From Microtetraspora glauca (GTDB taxonomy: Bacteria > Actinomycetota > Actinomycetes > Streptomycetales > Streptomycetaceae), in contig JOFO01000007.1 in assembly GCA_000721275.1 (NCBI GenBank), forward strand, positions 124,001 to 188,000: a DNA stretch of 64,000 nt, written 5' to 3'. Shown here piece after piece: positions 1 to 9,100 of this stretch. A program made the translations under genes and the position numbers. Positions within the stretch are counted from its first letter, which is position 1, and each line of letters opens with the position of its first letter. The notes under the pieces were generated by a model. The model was not told the DNA's origin, made no database searches, and was given only the letters and a program-made list of their open reading frames with translations.

Positions 1-9
1 CTGAGTCAT
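1..9 (-). CDS. First three codons of a gene leaving the left edge (partial)
   Basis: An ATG on the minus strand (complement of 7-9) is preceded at a good distance by a GGTGGAGGGG ribosome-binding site (about 14-23), followed by only three codons (Met-Thr-Gln) before the window ends. Nothing can be said about the product. The call rests only on the strong Shine-Dalgarno sequence and the absence of any other gene in 1-351. Confidence 0.35.
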
Positions 10-351
10 CGACCCCTCCACCACCGTCGCGATGCCCTGCACATCGCGGACCGGCCTGGTCGGGGTGGTCCGCGGTGTCGTGCGCCCATCATAGGAATGA
101 GGGTCCGCCTGTGTGACGCACCAGGGGTGGTGAATCCGGGTTCGCTCCGGGTTCACCGGTTGTTTCGCCCGAATTGAGAAGGTCCAGTCCAGGGTCGGGT
201 CCGGCGGGGTGGCCGGTTTCGGCGTCTCCGCCCACGGGCAGGGGGCGGGACGACGGCTCACTCGTTCTGTTTCCAGGGCGTACGTGGTCGCTGGCGTGCT
301 GTCGTGCGTCCGGCCGCTCTTTCGGCGCGGCCGGAGTCCGGCGGGGTGCCG
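10..351. other. Intergenic stretch without a recognisable gene
   Basis: This stretch lies between the start of a gene leaving the left edge and the stop codon of the LacI-type regulator, both on the minus strand. Open frames crossing it are shadows of the regulator or low-complexity arginine/proline frames. I see no clear hairpin terminator; a promoter for the left-edge gene should lie at its left end. Confidence 0.5.
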
Positions 352-1458
352 TCAGTCCTTCGCGGGCGAGCGCGGCGGGCTGACCGTCGTCCGCGGCGAG
401 CGGCGCTGGGAGGAGGTGCGGACGATGAGTTCGGTCGGTATCACCTGCTCGACCGGACCGTCGCTCTCGATCCCCTCGATGGCGTCGATGAGGAGCTGGA
501 CGACGGCGGTGCCGATGCGGCGCGGTTTGAGCGAGAGCGTGGTGACGGGCGGTTCGGTGGTGGCGTACACGGTGGACTCGCTGCAGCACACGATGAGCAG
601 GTCGTCGGGGACGCGCAGGCCGTAGCGGCGGGCGGCGGCGAGGAGGTCGGTGCCGTTGGGGTCGAAGAGGCCGTAGACGGCGTCGGGCCGGTCCGGGCGG
701 GCGAGCAGCCGGTCGGCCGCGACGGCGCCCGCGCACGGATCGTGCGCCGGGTATGCCTCGTAGACGGGGTCCTGGCCGACCCGCTCGCACCAGTTGAGGT
801 AGGCGGTGGTGGAGAGGCGGGTGTAGGTGTCGGTGGTGGTGCCGGTGAGGAGGCCGATGCGGCGGGCGCCGGCGTCGGCGAGGTGGTCGAGGAGGTCGAG
901 GACGGCGGCCTCGTGGTCGTTGTCGACCCAGGCGGTCACCGGGAGCGTGCCGGCGGGGCGTCCGTCGGAGACGACGGGGAGGCCCTGGCGGACGAGCTCG
1001 GTGACGACGGGGTCGTGGTCGGAGGGGTCGATGACGACGGTGCCGTCGAGGGCGACGTTCGACCAGACGTCATGGCGTGAGGTCGCGGGGAGGATGACGA
1101 GGGCGTAGCCGCGGGCGAGCGCGGCGGACGTGGCGGCCCTGGCCATCTCCGCGAAGTAGGCGAACTCCGTAAAGGTGAAAGGTTCATCCCCGTAGGTGGT
1201 CACGGTCAGGCCGATGAGTCCCGACTTGCCGGTGCGGAGCGTGCGGGCCGCCGCGGAGGGGCGGTAGCCCAGCCGGTCGGCGACCTCGCGGACGTGCCGG
1301 CGGGTGGCGTCCGGGAGTCGGCCCTTGCCGTTGAGCGCGTCGGAGACAGTCGTGATGGAGACCCCGGCGGCGGCGGCCACGTCCCGGATCCCTGCCCGGC
1401 CCTGTCGGCTTCCCCGGGTCTGTGCCCTGGTCACCTGGTGCTTCCCTGCTGCTGTCAT
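352..1458 (-). CDS. LacI-family transcriptional regulator
   Basis: This 368-residue protein has a typical LacI-family layout. The N-terminal helix-turn-helix begins around residue 22 (IRDVAAAAGVSITTVSDALNGKG) and continues with the hinge region RLGYRPSAAARTLRTGK. A periplasmic-binding-protein-like ligand domain follows to the C-terminus. I chose the internal ATG at 1458 because it starts close before the HTH; an in-frame start 22 codons upstream would add a proline/arginine tail. It is transcribed away from the aminotransferase gene, so the 390-base gap between them may hold its operator. The effector, probably a sugar or nucleoside, cannot be inferred because no sugar transporter is adjacent. 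Confidence 0.9.
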   Translation of the reverse strand: MTAAGKHQVTRAQTRGSRQGRAGIRDVAAAAGVSITTVSDALNGKGRLPDATRRHVREVADRLGYRPSAAARTLRTGKSGLIGLTVTTYGDEPFTFTEFAYFAEMARAATSAALARGYALVILPATSRHDVWSNVALDGTVVIDPSDHDPVVTELVRQGLPVVSDGRPAGTLPVTAWVDNDHEAAVLDLLDHLADAGARRIGLLTGTTTDTYTRLSTTAYLNWCERVGQDPVYEAYPAHDPCAGAVAADRLLARPDRPDAVYGLFDPNGTDLLAAARRYGLRVPDDLLIVCCSESTVYATTEPPVTTLSLKPRRIGTAVVQLLIDAIEGIESDGPVEQVIPTELIVRTSSQRRSPRTTVSPPRSPAKD

Positions 1459-1849
1459 GGCGAGCCGATAGTAGGGCGACGGGGGGTGGGGGAGACGGCC
1501 GCATATGCGGGCGTTGACAGGCACGTTTCTGCAAGGTCATGACACGTCAGAATCCCTTACTTCCAAGGTAGTTGGGGGATTCTGCATAGGAGTCGATGCC
1601 CTGCGGTGGGATGGGCCTGGCCTGGGGGCGAGGTCTCGAAGAGGTCTCAACTCACCTCTACGGGGGATGCGCGCCACGGCGCTCGCCACCGGCGCGCGCC
1701 ACCCATGCGCGCGCCCCTTCGGGCGGGGAGGACCGCCGGGCGGGTTTTCCACAGCGTTGCCGGGCTGTTGTCCACAGCCCATTCGCAGCGAGCGGGAATC
1801 CTCATAAAGTGAGGAGCATTGGCGGTACGGACGGTCGAGGAGGCCACCT
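1459..1849. promoter_or_regulatory. Divergent intergenic region, LacI regulator / aminotransferase
   Basis: This 391-base gap holds the promoters of both divergent genes. Visible features are TTGACA at 1514-1519, a GC-rich inverted segment around 1680-1740, and two DnaA-box-like 9-mers on the plus strand: TTTTCCACA at 1745-1753 and TTGTCCACA at 1768-1776. A GAGGAGG ribosome-binding site at about 1836-1842 serves the GTG start at 1850. No protein-coding frame here looks real. Confidence 0.5.
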
Positions 1850-2947
1850 GTGAGCGAGACCAGCGGGACGAGCAAGCCCACCCCGAAGCTGCGCGCCGAG
1901 CTGGACGGCGTCCCCACCTACAAGCCGGGCAAGCCGGCCGCCGCGGGCGGCCCGGTCGCCTTCAAGCTGTCCTCGAACGAGAACCCCTACCCGCCGCTGC
2001 CGGGCGTGATGGAGAGCGCGCTGGCCGCCGCGGCGTCCTTCAACCGCTACCCGGACATGGCCTGCACGGAGCTGTCGGCGGAGCTGGCCGACCGCTTCGG
2101 CGTCCCGGTCTCCCACATCGCCACCGGCACCGGCTCGGTCGGCGTCGCCCAGTCGCTGCTCCAGGCGACCTCGGGCCCGGGTGACGAGGTGATCTACGCC
2201 TGGCGCTCCTTCGAGGCGTACCCGATCATCACCCAGATCAGCGGGGCCACCTCGGTGCAGGTGCCGCTGACCGCGGACGAGACGCACGACCTCGACGCGA
2301 TGGCCGCGGCGGTCACCGACCGGACCCGGCTGATCTTCGTCTGCAACCCCAACAACCCGACGGGCACCGCGGTCCGCCGGCAGGAGCTGGAGCGCTTCCT
2401 GGACCGGGTGCCCTCCGACGTCCTGGTCGTGATCGACGAGGCGTACAAGGAGTTCGTCCGCGACACCGACATCCCGGACGGCGTCGAGCTCTACCGCGAC
2501 CGGCCGAACGTGGCGGTGCTGCGCACCTTCTCCAAGGCGTACGGCCTGGCGGGCCTGCGGGTCGGCTTCGCGATCGCCCACGAGCCGGTGGCGGCGGCGC
2601 TGCGCAAGACGGCGGTGCCGTTCGGAGTGAGCCAGCTGGCGCAGGACGCGGCGGTGGCCTCGCTGCGGGCCGAGGACGAGCTGCTCGGGCGGGTCGGCGC
2701 GCTGGTGGCCGAGCGCGAGCGGGTCCGCGCCGGGCTTGTGGCCCAGGGCTGGACGGTGCCGGACGCGCAGGCGAACTTCGTCTGGCTGCGGCTCGGCGAG
2801 CGGACCGTGGACTTCGCGGCGGAGTGCGAGCGGCACGGCGTGGTGGTGCGGCCGTTCGCGGGGGAGGGCGTGCGCGTCACCATCGGTGAGACGGAGGCGA
2901 ACGACCTGTTCCTCAAGGTGGCGGAGGGCTTCCGCCAGGGGGCCTGA
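1850..2947 (+). CDS. hisC: Histidinol-phosphate / aromatic aminotransferase, class I/II PLP-dependent
   Basis: This 365-residue, cytosolic fold-type I aminotransferase is of the HisC/PatA group. It transfers an amino group between histidinol phosphate or aromatic amino acids and 2-oxoglutarate. Visible motifs are [12 protein letters not shown] near the N-terminus, [20 protein letters not shown], and [16 protein letters not shown], whose Lys229 should bind PLP. GTG 1850 follows a GAGGAGG site seven bases upstream. The gene is not beside other his genes, so it may be a second copy with an aromatic aminotransferase role (PatA); the sequence alone does not separate HisC from PatA. A hairpin lies 20 bases after the stop. 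Confidence 0.88.
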   Translation: MSETSGTSKPTPKLRAELDGVPTYKPGKPAAAGGPVAFKLSSNENPYPPLPGVMESALAAAASFNRYPDMACTELSAELADRFGVPVSHIATGTGSVGVAQSLLQATSGPGDEVIYAWRSFEAYPIITQISGATSVQVPLTADETHDLDAMAAAVTDRTRLIFVCNPNNPTGTAVRRQELERFLDRVPSDVLVVIDEAYKEFVRDTDIPDGVELYRDRPNVAVLRTFSKAYGLAGLRVGFAIAHEPVAAALRKTAVPFGVSQLAQDAAVASLRAEDELLGRVGALVAERERVRAGLVAQGWTVPDAQANFVWLRLGERTVDFAAECERHGVVVRPFAGEGVRVTIGETEANDLFLKVAEGFRQGA

Positions 2948-2966
2948 CGGGCCGGGGCGCCTGACG

Positions 2967-2983
2967 GGTCAGGGCTCCTGACC
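2967..2983. terminator. Bidirectional hairpin terminator between hisC-like gene and cyclophilin-like gene
   Basis: The perfect 7-bp arms GGTCAGG (2967-2973) and CCTGACC (2977-2983) are separated by a GCT loop. They lie between two convergent genes. The short T tract of a classical terminator is missing, as is common in Streptomyces. Confidence 0.6.
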
Positions 2984-3008
2984 ACACGGTCAGGGCGTCT
3001 TGCGTGGG

Positions 3009-3383
3009 TCAGGCGCGTTCGACGCGGATCGGGTCGCCGTCGCGGACGGTGGCCAGGATCCGCGGATCGCCGTCGAGCGAGCCCAGCAGGTTGCAGGGGC
3101 TCGCCAGCCGGCACTCCTCGCCCCGGGAGATCGGGGTCGGCCCGTAGGGGAGGGCGAGGGCGTCGCCGTCGGTCCAGAAGGCGACCGTGCCGGGATCGAC
3201 GACCTGGCGCGCCCCCTCCTCGCGGGGGACGGAGACCGGGGTGTCGAAGTAGACCTCCTCGCCCCAGGTGCGGGCGGTGGAGACGATCGGAAGGGCCCCC
3301 AGGAGCGCGGTGCTCGTGGGGGTCTCGTCGAGGGTGGCCGTGGTGTGTCCGGCCGGCCAGGTGAGGCGTATCCGAAGGGTCAT
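3009..3383 (-). CDS. Cyclophilin-like fold protein (TM1367/DUF3830-like)
   Basis: This 124-residue soluble protein resembles the small cyclophilin-like-fold family: an N-terminal strand (RIRLTWPAGHTTATLDETPTS), then ALLGALPIVSTARTWGEEVYFDTP and a central VAFWTDGDALALPYGPTP. The biochemical role of this family is not established, and I see no peptidyl-prolyl isomerase active-site signature. ATG 3383 is the only sensible start. It is divergent from cydA. A striking 17-base palindrome lies 9-25 bases before its start codon, which suggests tight control by a small-molecule repressor. Confidence 0.72.
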   Translation of the reverse strand: MTLRIRLTWPAGHTTATLDETPTSTALLGALPIVSTARTWGEEVYFDTPVSVPREEGARQVVDPGTVAFWTDGDALALPYGPTPISRGEECRLASPCNLLGSLDGDPRILATVRDGDPIRVERA

Positions 3384-3391
3384 GGCCCGGA

Positions 3392-3408
3392 TTCAACAAT
3401 ATGTTGAA
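3392..3408. promoter_or_regulatory. Perfect inverted repeat in front of the cyclophilin-like gene
   Basis: The sequence TTCAACA-ATA-TGTTGAA has perfect 7-bp arms and an AT-rich core that is unusual in this GC-rich DNA. It lies 9-25 bases upstream of the ATG at 3383, where a repressor would block transcription or an overlapping -10 box. The symmetry and size fit MarR- or TetR-type operators; which protein binds is unknown. Confidence 0.6.
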
Positions 3409-3477
3409 GGTCTTGGGAAGGTGTGACCTTCGGTACAGCCCCCCGCCCTGCAGTACGGATTTCGTATGAGTCATAAT

Positions 3478-3505
3478 GCTTGTGAATGTGAACGCGTTCA
3501 CAAGC
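3478..3505. promoter_or_regulatory. Rex (redox repressor) operator of the cyd operon
   Basis: The perfect 16-bp palindrome TGTGAACGCGTTCACA at 3487-3502 matches the Rex operator consensus (TGTGAACNNNTTCACA type) established for Streptomyces cydA promoters. Rex senses the NADH/NAD+ ratio and releases the operator when NADH is high, switching on cytochrome bd. A second left half-site, TTGTGAA, lies at 3480-3486, so outer arms GCTTGTGAA (3478-3486) and TTCACAAGC (3497-3505) can pair as well, giving an overlapping double site. Confidence 0.93.
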
Positions 3506-3586
3506 GTGTCCCTGTTCGTCCCGTAATCGGTGGGATTGAAGGGGCAGACTGCCGATGTGACCACGGCGATGTAAGGAGAAGACGAC

Positions 3587-5104
3587 GTGGACCTCGCTTT
3601 GGCGCCCGAGACTCTGGCGCGCTGGCAGTTCGGCATCACCACCGTCTACCACTTTCTCTTCGTCCCGCTGACGATCTCCCTCGCCGCACTCACCGCCGGT
3701 CTCCAGACCGCCTGGGTCCGGACCGAGAAGGAGAAGTACCTCAGGGCGACGAAGTTCTGGGGAAAGCTCTTCCTCATCAACATCGCGATGGGCGTCGTCA
3801 CCGGCATCGTCCAGGAGTTCCAGTTCGGCATGAACTGGTCGGACTACTCCCGCTTCGTCGGTGACATCTTCGGCGCCCCGCTCGCCTTCGAAGCGCTCAT
3901 CGCGTTCTTCTTCGAGTCGACCTTCATCGGCCTGTGGATCTTCGGCTGGGACAAGCTGCCGAAGAAGATCCACCTCGCCTGCATCTGGATGGTGTCGATC
4001 GGCACCATCCTCTCCGCGTACTTCATCCTGGCCGCCAACTCCTGGATGCAGCACCCCGTCGGCTACCGGATCAACGAGGACCGGGGCCAGGGCGCCCGCG
4101 CGGAGCTCACCGACTTCTGGGCGGTGCTCACCCAGAACACCGCCCTCACCCAGTTCTTCCACACCATGACGGCCGCCTTCCTCGTCGGCGGCGCCTTCAT
4201 GGTCGGCATCTCCGCCTTCCACCTGGCGCGCAAGCGGCACGTCCCGGTGATGCGGACCTCGCTGCGGCTCGGCCTGATCACCCTGATCATCGCCGGCCTG
4301 GGCACCGCCATCAGCGGTGACGTGCTCGGCAAGGTCATGTTCAAGCAGCAGCCGATGAAGATGGCCGCCGCCGAGGCGCTGTGGGACGGCGAGGCGCCCG
4401 CCCCCTTCTCGATCTTCGCGTACGGCGACGTCGAGAAGGGCCACAACAAGGTCGCCATCGAGGTCCCCGGCATACTGTCGTACCTCGCCAACGGCGACTT
4501 CGACTCGTACGTCCCCGGCATCAACGACATCAACAAGGCCGAGCAGGAGAAGTACGGCCCCGGCGACTACCGGCCCAACATCCCCGTCGCCTACTGGGGC
4601 TTCCGCTGGATGATCGGCTTCGGCATGGCGTCGCTCACCCTCGGCGTCATCGGCCTCTGGCTGACCCGCAAGAAGTTCCTGCTCTCCCCCGGCCTGAGGA
4701 CCGGTGAGGACGAGGTGCCGAACCTCGTCCTCTTCAAGAACAAGGCGCTCAGCCCCAGGATCGGCAAGTGGTACTGGATCGTGGCCCTCTGGACCATGCT
4801 CTTCCCGCTGATCGCCAACTCGTGGGGCTGGATCTTCACCGAGATGGGCCGCCAGCCCTGGGTCGTCTACGGCGTGATGCGCACCAGCGCGGCCGTCTCC
4901 CCCGGCGTCTCGCAGGCCGAGGTGCTCACCTCGATGATCGCCTTCACCAGCCTGTACGCGATCCTCGCCGTCATCGAGGTCAAGCTCCTCGTGAAGTACG
5001 TGAAGGCCGGCCCGCCGGAACTCACCGAGAACGACCTCAACCCGCCCACCAAGATCGGCGGGGACACCCGTGACCCCGACCGGCCCATGGCCTTCTCGTA
5101 CTGA
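3587..5104 (+). CDS. cydA: Cytochrome bd ubiquinol/menaquinol oxidase subunit I
   Basis: This 505-residue integral membrane subunit of cytochrome bd carries the quinol site and hemes b558, b595 and d. It reduces oxygen to water with high affinity, without pumping protons. His22 in TTVYHFLFV corresponds to a conserved heme ligand. HTMTAAFLVG carries the second histidine, and TEMGRQPWVVYG holds the methionine ligand. QQPMKMAAAEALWD is the start of the quinol loop with its conserved Lys and Glu. The length indicates the short Q-loop form usual in actinobacteria. GTG 3587 follows an AAGGAG site eight bases upstream. It is first in a cydA-cydB-cydCD operon behind the Rex operator. Confidence 0.97.
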   Translation: MDLALAPETLARWQFGITTVYHFLFVPLTISLAALTAGLQTAWVRTEKEKYLRATKFWGKLFLINIAMGVVTGIVQEFQFGMNWSDYSRFVGDIFGAPLAFEALIAFFFESTFIGLWIFGWDKLPKKIHLACIWMVSIGTILSAYFILAANSWMQHPVGYRINEDRGQGARAELTDFWAVLTQNTALTQFFHTMTAAFLVGGAFMVGISAFHLARKRHVPVMRTSLRLGLITLIIAGLGTAISGDVLGKVMFKQQPMKMAAAEALWDGEAPAPFSIFAYGDVEKGHNKVAIEVPGILSYLANGDFDSYVPGINDINKAEQEKYGPGDYRPNIPVAYWGFRWMIGFGMASLTLGVIGLWLTRKKFLLSPGLRTGEDEVPNLVLFKNKALSPRIGKWYWIVALWTMLFPLIANSWGWIFTEMGRQPWVVYGVMRTSAAVSPGVSQAEVLTSMIAFTSLYAILAVIEVKLLVKYVKAGPPELTENDLNPPTKIGGDTRDPDRPMAFSY

Positions 5105-5122
5105 GGCTCAGGAGATCGAGGC

Positions 5123-6124
5123 ATGGAACTCCACGACGTCTGGTTCGTACTCATCGCCGTCCTCTGGACCGGCTACTTCTTCCTGGAGGGCTTCGACTTC
5201 GGGGTCGGCGTCCTCACCAAGCTGCTCGCCCGGAACCGGCCCGAGAAGCGGGTCCTCATCAACACCATCGGACCCGTCTGGGACGGCAACGAGGTGTGGC
5301 TGCTGACCGCCGGCGGCGCGACCTTCGCCGCCTTCCCCGAGTGGTACGCGACCCTCTTCTCCGGCTTCTACCTGCCCCTGCTGATCATCCTGGTCTGCCT
5401 CATCGTCCGCGGCGTCGCCTTCGAGTACCGCGCGAAGCGGCCCGAGGAGAACTGGCAGCGCAACTGGGAGCAGGCGATCTTCTGGACCTCGCTCATCCCC
5501 GCGATCCTGTGGGGCGTGGCCTTCGGCAACATCGTCCGGGGCGTGAAGATCGACGGGAACATGGAGTACGTCGGCGGGTTCTGGGACCTGCTCAACCCGT
5601 ACGCGCTCCTCGGCGGACTGGTCACGCTCACCCTCTTCACCTTCCACGGCACGGTCTTCGTGGCCCTGAAGACGGTCGGTGACATCCGGGTCAGGGCCCG
5701 GGCGCTCGCCCTGAAGCTGGGCCTGGTCACGGCGGTGCTCGCGGTCGCCTTCCTCCTCTGGACCCAGGCCGACAAGGGCGACGCCTGGAGCCTCGCCGCG
5801 ATGCTGGTCGCCGCGGTCGCGCTGGTCGGCGCCATCGGGGCCATCAAGGCGGGACGCGAGGGCTGGTCGTTCGCGCTCTCCGGGGTGACGATCGCCGCCG
5901 CGGTCGCCATGCTGTTCCTGGCGCTCTTCCCGAACGTCATGCCGTCCTCGCTCGACCCCGCGTGGAGCCTGACGGTGACGAACGCGTCGTCGAGCCCGTA
6001 CACGCTCAAGATCATGACCTGGTGCGCGGCCGTCGCCACGCCGCTGGTGCTGCTGTACCAGGGCTGGACCTACTGGGTCTTCCGCAAGCGGATCGGAACC
6101 CAGCACATCGCCGACGCCCACTAG
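5123..6124 (+). CDS. cydB: Cytochrome bd oxidase subunit II
   Basis: This 333-residue membrane protein has about eight or nine hydrophobic segments. The family signature near the start (FLEGFDFGVGVLTKLL, then NTIGPVWDGNEVWLL) is clear. It is the structural partner of CydA and supports oxygen access and the di-heme centre. It starts 18 bases after cydA with a CAGGAGATCGAGG ribosome-binding stretch, so the two are co-translated in one operon. Length is normal for actinobacterial CydB. Nothing unusual is visible. Confidence 0.96.
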   Translation: MELHDVWFVLIAVLWTGYFFLEGFDFGVGVLTKLLARNRPEKRVLINTIGPVWDGNEVWLLTAGGATFAAFPEWYATLFSGFYLPLLIILVCLIVRGVAFEYRAKRPEENWQRNWEQAIFWTSLIPAILWGVAFGNIVRGVKIDGNMEYVGGFWDLLNPYALLGGLVTLTLFTFHGTVFVALKTVGDIRVRARALALKLGLVTAVLAVAFLLWTQADKGDAWSLAAMLVAAVALVGAIGAIKAGREGWSFALSGVTIAAAVAMLFLALFPNVMPSSLDPAWSLTVTNASSSPYTLKIMTWCAAVATPLVLLYQGWTYWVFRKRIGTQHIADAH

Positions 6125-6196
6125 GGCACCCGCCGGCGCCTGCCAGTGCCGTCGTCGCCCGGGTCCGCGAGGGCCCGGGCGCTCATGCAGAGGGGC

Positions 6197-9100
6197 ATGT
6201 TTCACGTGAAACCGATCGACCCGCGACTCCTCCGGTACGCCCGGGCGACCCGCTACTTCCTCGTCGCGGTCGTCGTCCTCGGCCTGGTCGGGGCGGCGCT
6301 GGTGATCGCCCAGGCGATGCTCATCGCCGAGATCGTGGTGGGCGCCTTCCAGCGGGGCCTCGCGGTCCGGGACCTCACCACTCCCCTGCTGCTGCTCGCC
6401 GGCGTCGCGCTGGCGCGCGGGCTCGTCTCCTGGCTGACCGAGCGCGCCGCCCACCGGGCGAGCGCGGCGGTCAAGTCCGAACTCCGCGGCCGGCTCCTGG
6501 AGCGGGCCACCGCCCTCGGGCCCGGCTGGCTCGGCGGACAGCGCACCGGCTCGCTCATCGCCCTCGCCACCCGGGGCGTCGACGCGCTCGACGACTACTT
6601 CGCCCGCTACCTGCCCCAGCTCGGCCTGGCGGTCGTCGTCCCGCTCGCGGTCCTCGCCCGGATCGTCACCGAGGACTGGGTCTCGGCCGCGATCATCGTC
6701 GTCACCCTGCCGCTCATCCCGGTCTTCATGATCCTGATCGGCTGGTACACCCAGGCCCGGATGGACCGGCAGTGGAAGCTGCTCTCCCGGCTCTCCGGCC
6801 ACTTCCTCGACGTCGTCGCCGGACTGCCCACCCTCAAGGTCTTCGGCCGGGCCAAGGCCCAGGCCGCCTCGATCCGCGCCATCACCGCCGACTACCGGCG
6901 GGCGACCATGCGCACCCTCCGGATCGCCTTCCTGTCGTCCTTCGCCCTGGAACTCCTCTCCACCCTGTCGGTGGCGCTCGTCGCCGTCACCATCGGCATG
7001 CGGCTCGTCCACGGCACCCTCGACCTCTACACCGGCCTCGTCATCCTGGTCCTCGCACCCGAGGCGTATCTGCCGCTGCGCCAGGTCGGCGCCCAGTTCC
7101 ACGCGGCGGCGGAGGGACTGGCGGCGGCCGAGGAGATCTTCGACGTCCTGGAGACCCCGGTGCGGAGCGGCGGCACGCGGGCGGTGCCGGCCGAGCCGCG
7201 GCTGGAGCTGGACCGGGTGACGGTACGCCACCCGGGGCGCGCCGAACCCTCGCTCGCCGGGGCGAGCCTGACCGTCGAGCCGGGGGAGACGGTGGCGCTC
7301 GTCGGGCCGAGCGGCATCGGGAAGTCCACCCTGCTCGACGTCGTCCTCGGCTTCACGGAGCCGGAGGAGGGCGGGACCGTACGGATCGGGGGCGTCGACC
7401 TGGCGGAGCTGGACCTCGACGCCTGGCGGTCGCGGATCGCGTGGGTGCCGCAGCGGCCGTACCTCTTCGCCGGGACGATCGCGGAGAACGTGCGGCTCGC
7501 CCGGCCGGACGCCGGGGACGAGGAGGTGCGGCGGGCGCTGCGGGACGCCGGCGCCGACACCTTCGTGGACGGCCTGCCCGAGGGCGCCGGGACCGTGCTC
7601 GGCGAGGACGGCGCCGGTCTCTCGGCCGGACAGCGGCAGCGGCTCGCGCTAGCCCGGGCCTTCCTCGCCGACCGGCCGTTGCTGCTGCTCGACGAGCCGA
7701 CGGCGGCGCTGGACGGCGAGACCGAGGCGGGGATCGTCGACGCGGTGCGGCGGCTCGCCGCGGGGCGGACCGTGCTGCTGGTCGTGCACCGGCCGGCCCT
7801 GCTCGCCGTGGCGGACCGGGTCGTGACGATCGGGGCTCCGGAGCCGGGCCGGGCGGGGGCCGCCGTACGCCGGGAAGCGGGCCCGGTGGCGTCGCGGCCC
7901 GTGCCCGCCGCGCCTCCGGTGGACGCGCCCGTCGTCGGGGCGGAGCCCGTACCGGCCTCCGGGCGCGGGGTGTTCGGGCGGGTCCGGGCGATGGCCGGGG
8001 AGCTCAGGGGGCGGATAGGGCTCGCGCTGCTGCTCGGCAGCCTGGCGCTCGGCTCCGCCGTGGGACTCATGGCCGTCTCCGGATGGCTCATCTCGCGGGC
8101 CTCGGAACAGCCGCCCGTCCTGCACCTGATGGTCGCCGTCACCGCCACCCGCGCCTTCGGCATCGGCCGCGCCGTCTTCCGGTACGCCGAGCGGCTGGTC
8201 TCGCACGACGCCGTGCTGCGGATGCTCGCCGAACTCCGCGTGTCCGTCTACACCCGGCTGGAGCGGATCGCCCCCGCCGGACTGCGCCGCACCCGCCGCG
8301 GCGACCTGCTCGCCCGGCTCGTCCACGACGTCGACGCCCTCCAGGACTACTGGCTGCGCTGGCTGCTCCCGGCCGGTGCCGCGCTCGTCGTCGGGCTCGG
8401 CTCGGTCGGCTTCACCGCCTGGCTGCTGCCCGAGGCGGGCGCCGTGCTCGCGGCCGGCCTGCTCGTCGCGGGTGTGCTCGTGCCGCCGCTCGGCGCCGCG
8501 CTGGCCCGCCGGGCAGAGCGGCGGCTGGCCCCGGCGCGCGGGGTGCTCGCGACCGCCGTCGCCGATCCGCTGCGCGGCTGCGCGGAGCTGACCGTGGCCG
8601 GGGCGCTGCGGGACCGGCTCGACCGGGCCCGGGCCGCCGACCGCGTCCTCACCGGGATCGCCTCCCGGCAGTCCGCGGCGACCGCGGTCGGTGCCGGGCT
8701 CTCCGCCCTGGTGTGCGGCCTGACCGTGGTCGCCGCCGCCGTCGTCGGCGTGCAGGCCGTGCGGGACGGGCGGCTCGACGGGGTCGCCCTCGCGGTCGTC
8801 GTCCTCACCCCGCTCGCCGCGTTCGAGGCCGTGACCGGCCTCCCCCTGGCCGTCCAGTACCGGCAGCGGGTCCGGCACAGCGCCGAGCGGGTCTTCGAGG
8901 TGCTGGACGCGCCCGTCCCCGTACACGAGCCGGCCGTGCCCGCCGCTCCCCCGGCCGGGCCGTTCCCGCTGGAACTCGCCGGGATCGGGGCCCGGTACGC
9001 CGGGCAGGACCGGCCCGCGCTCGACGGCTTCGCGCTCACCCTGGACGCCGGGCGGCGGGTCGCCGTCGTCGGCGCCTCCGGCTCGGGCAAGACCACGCTC

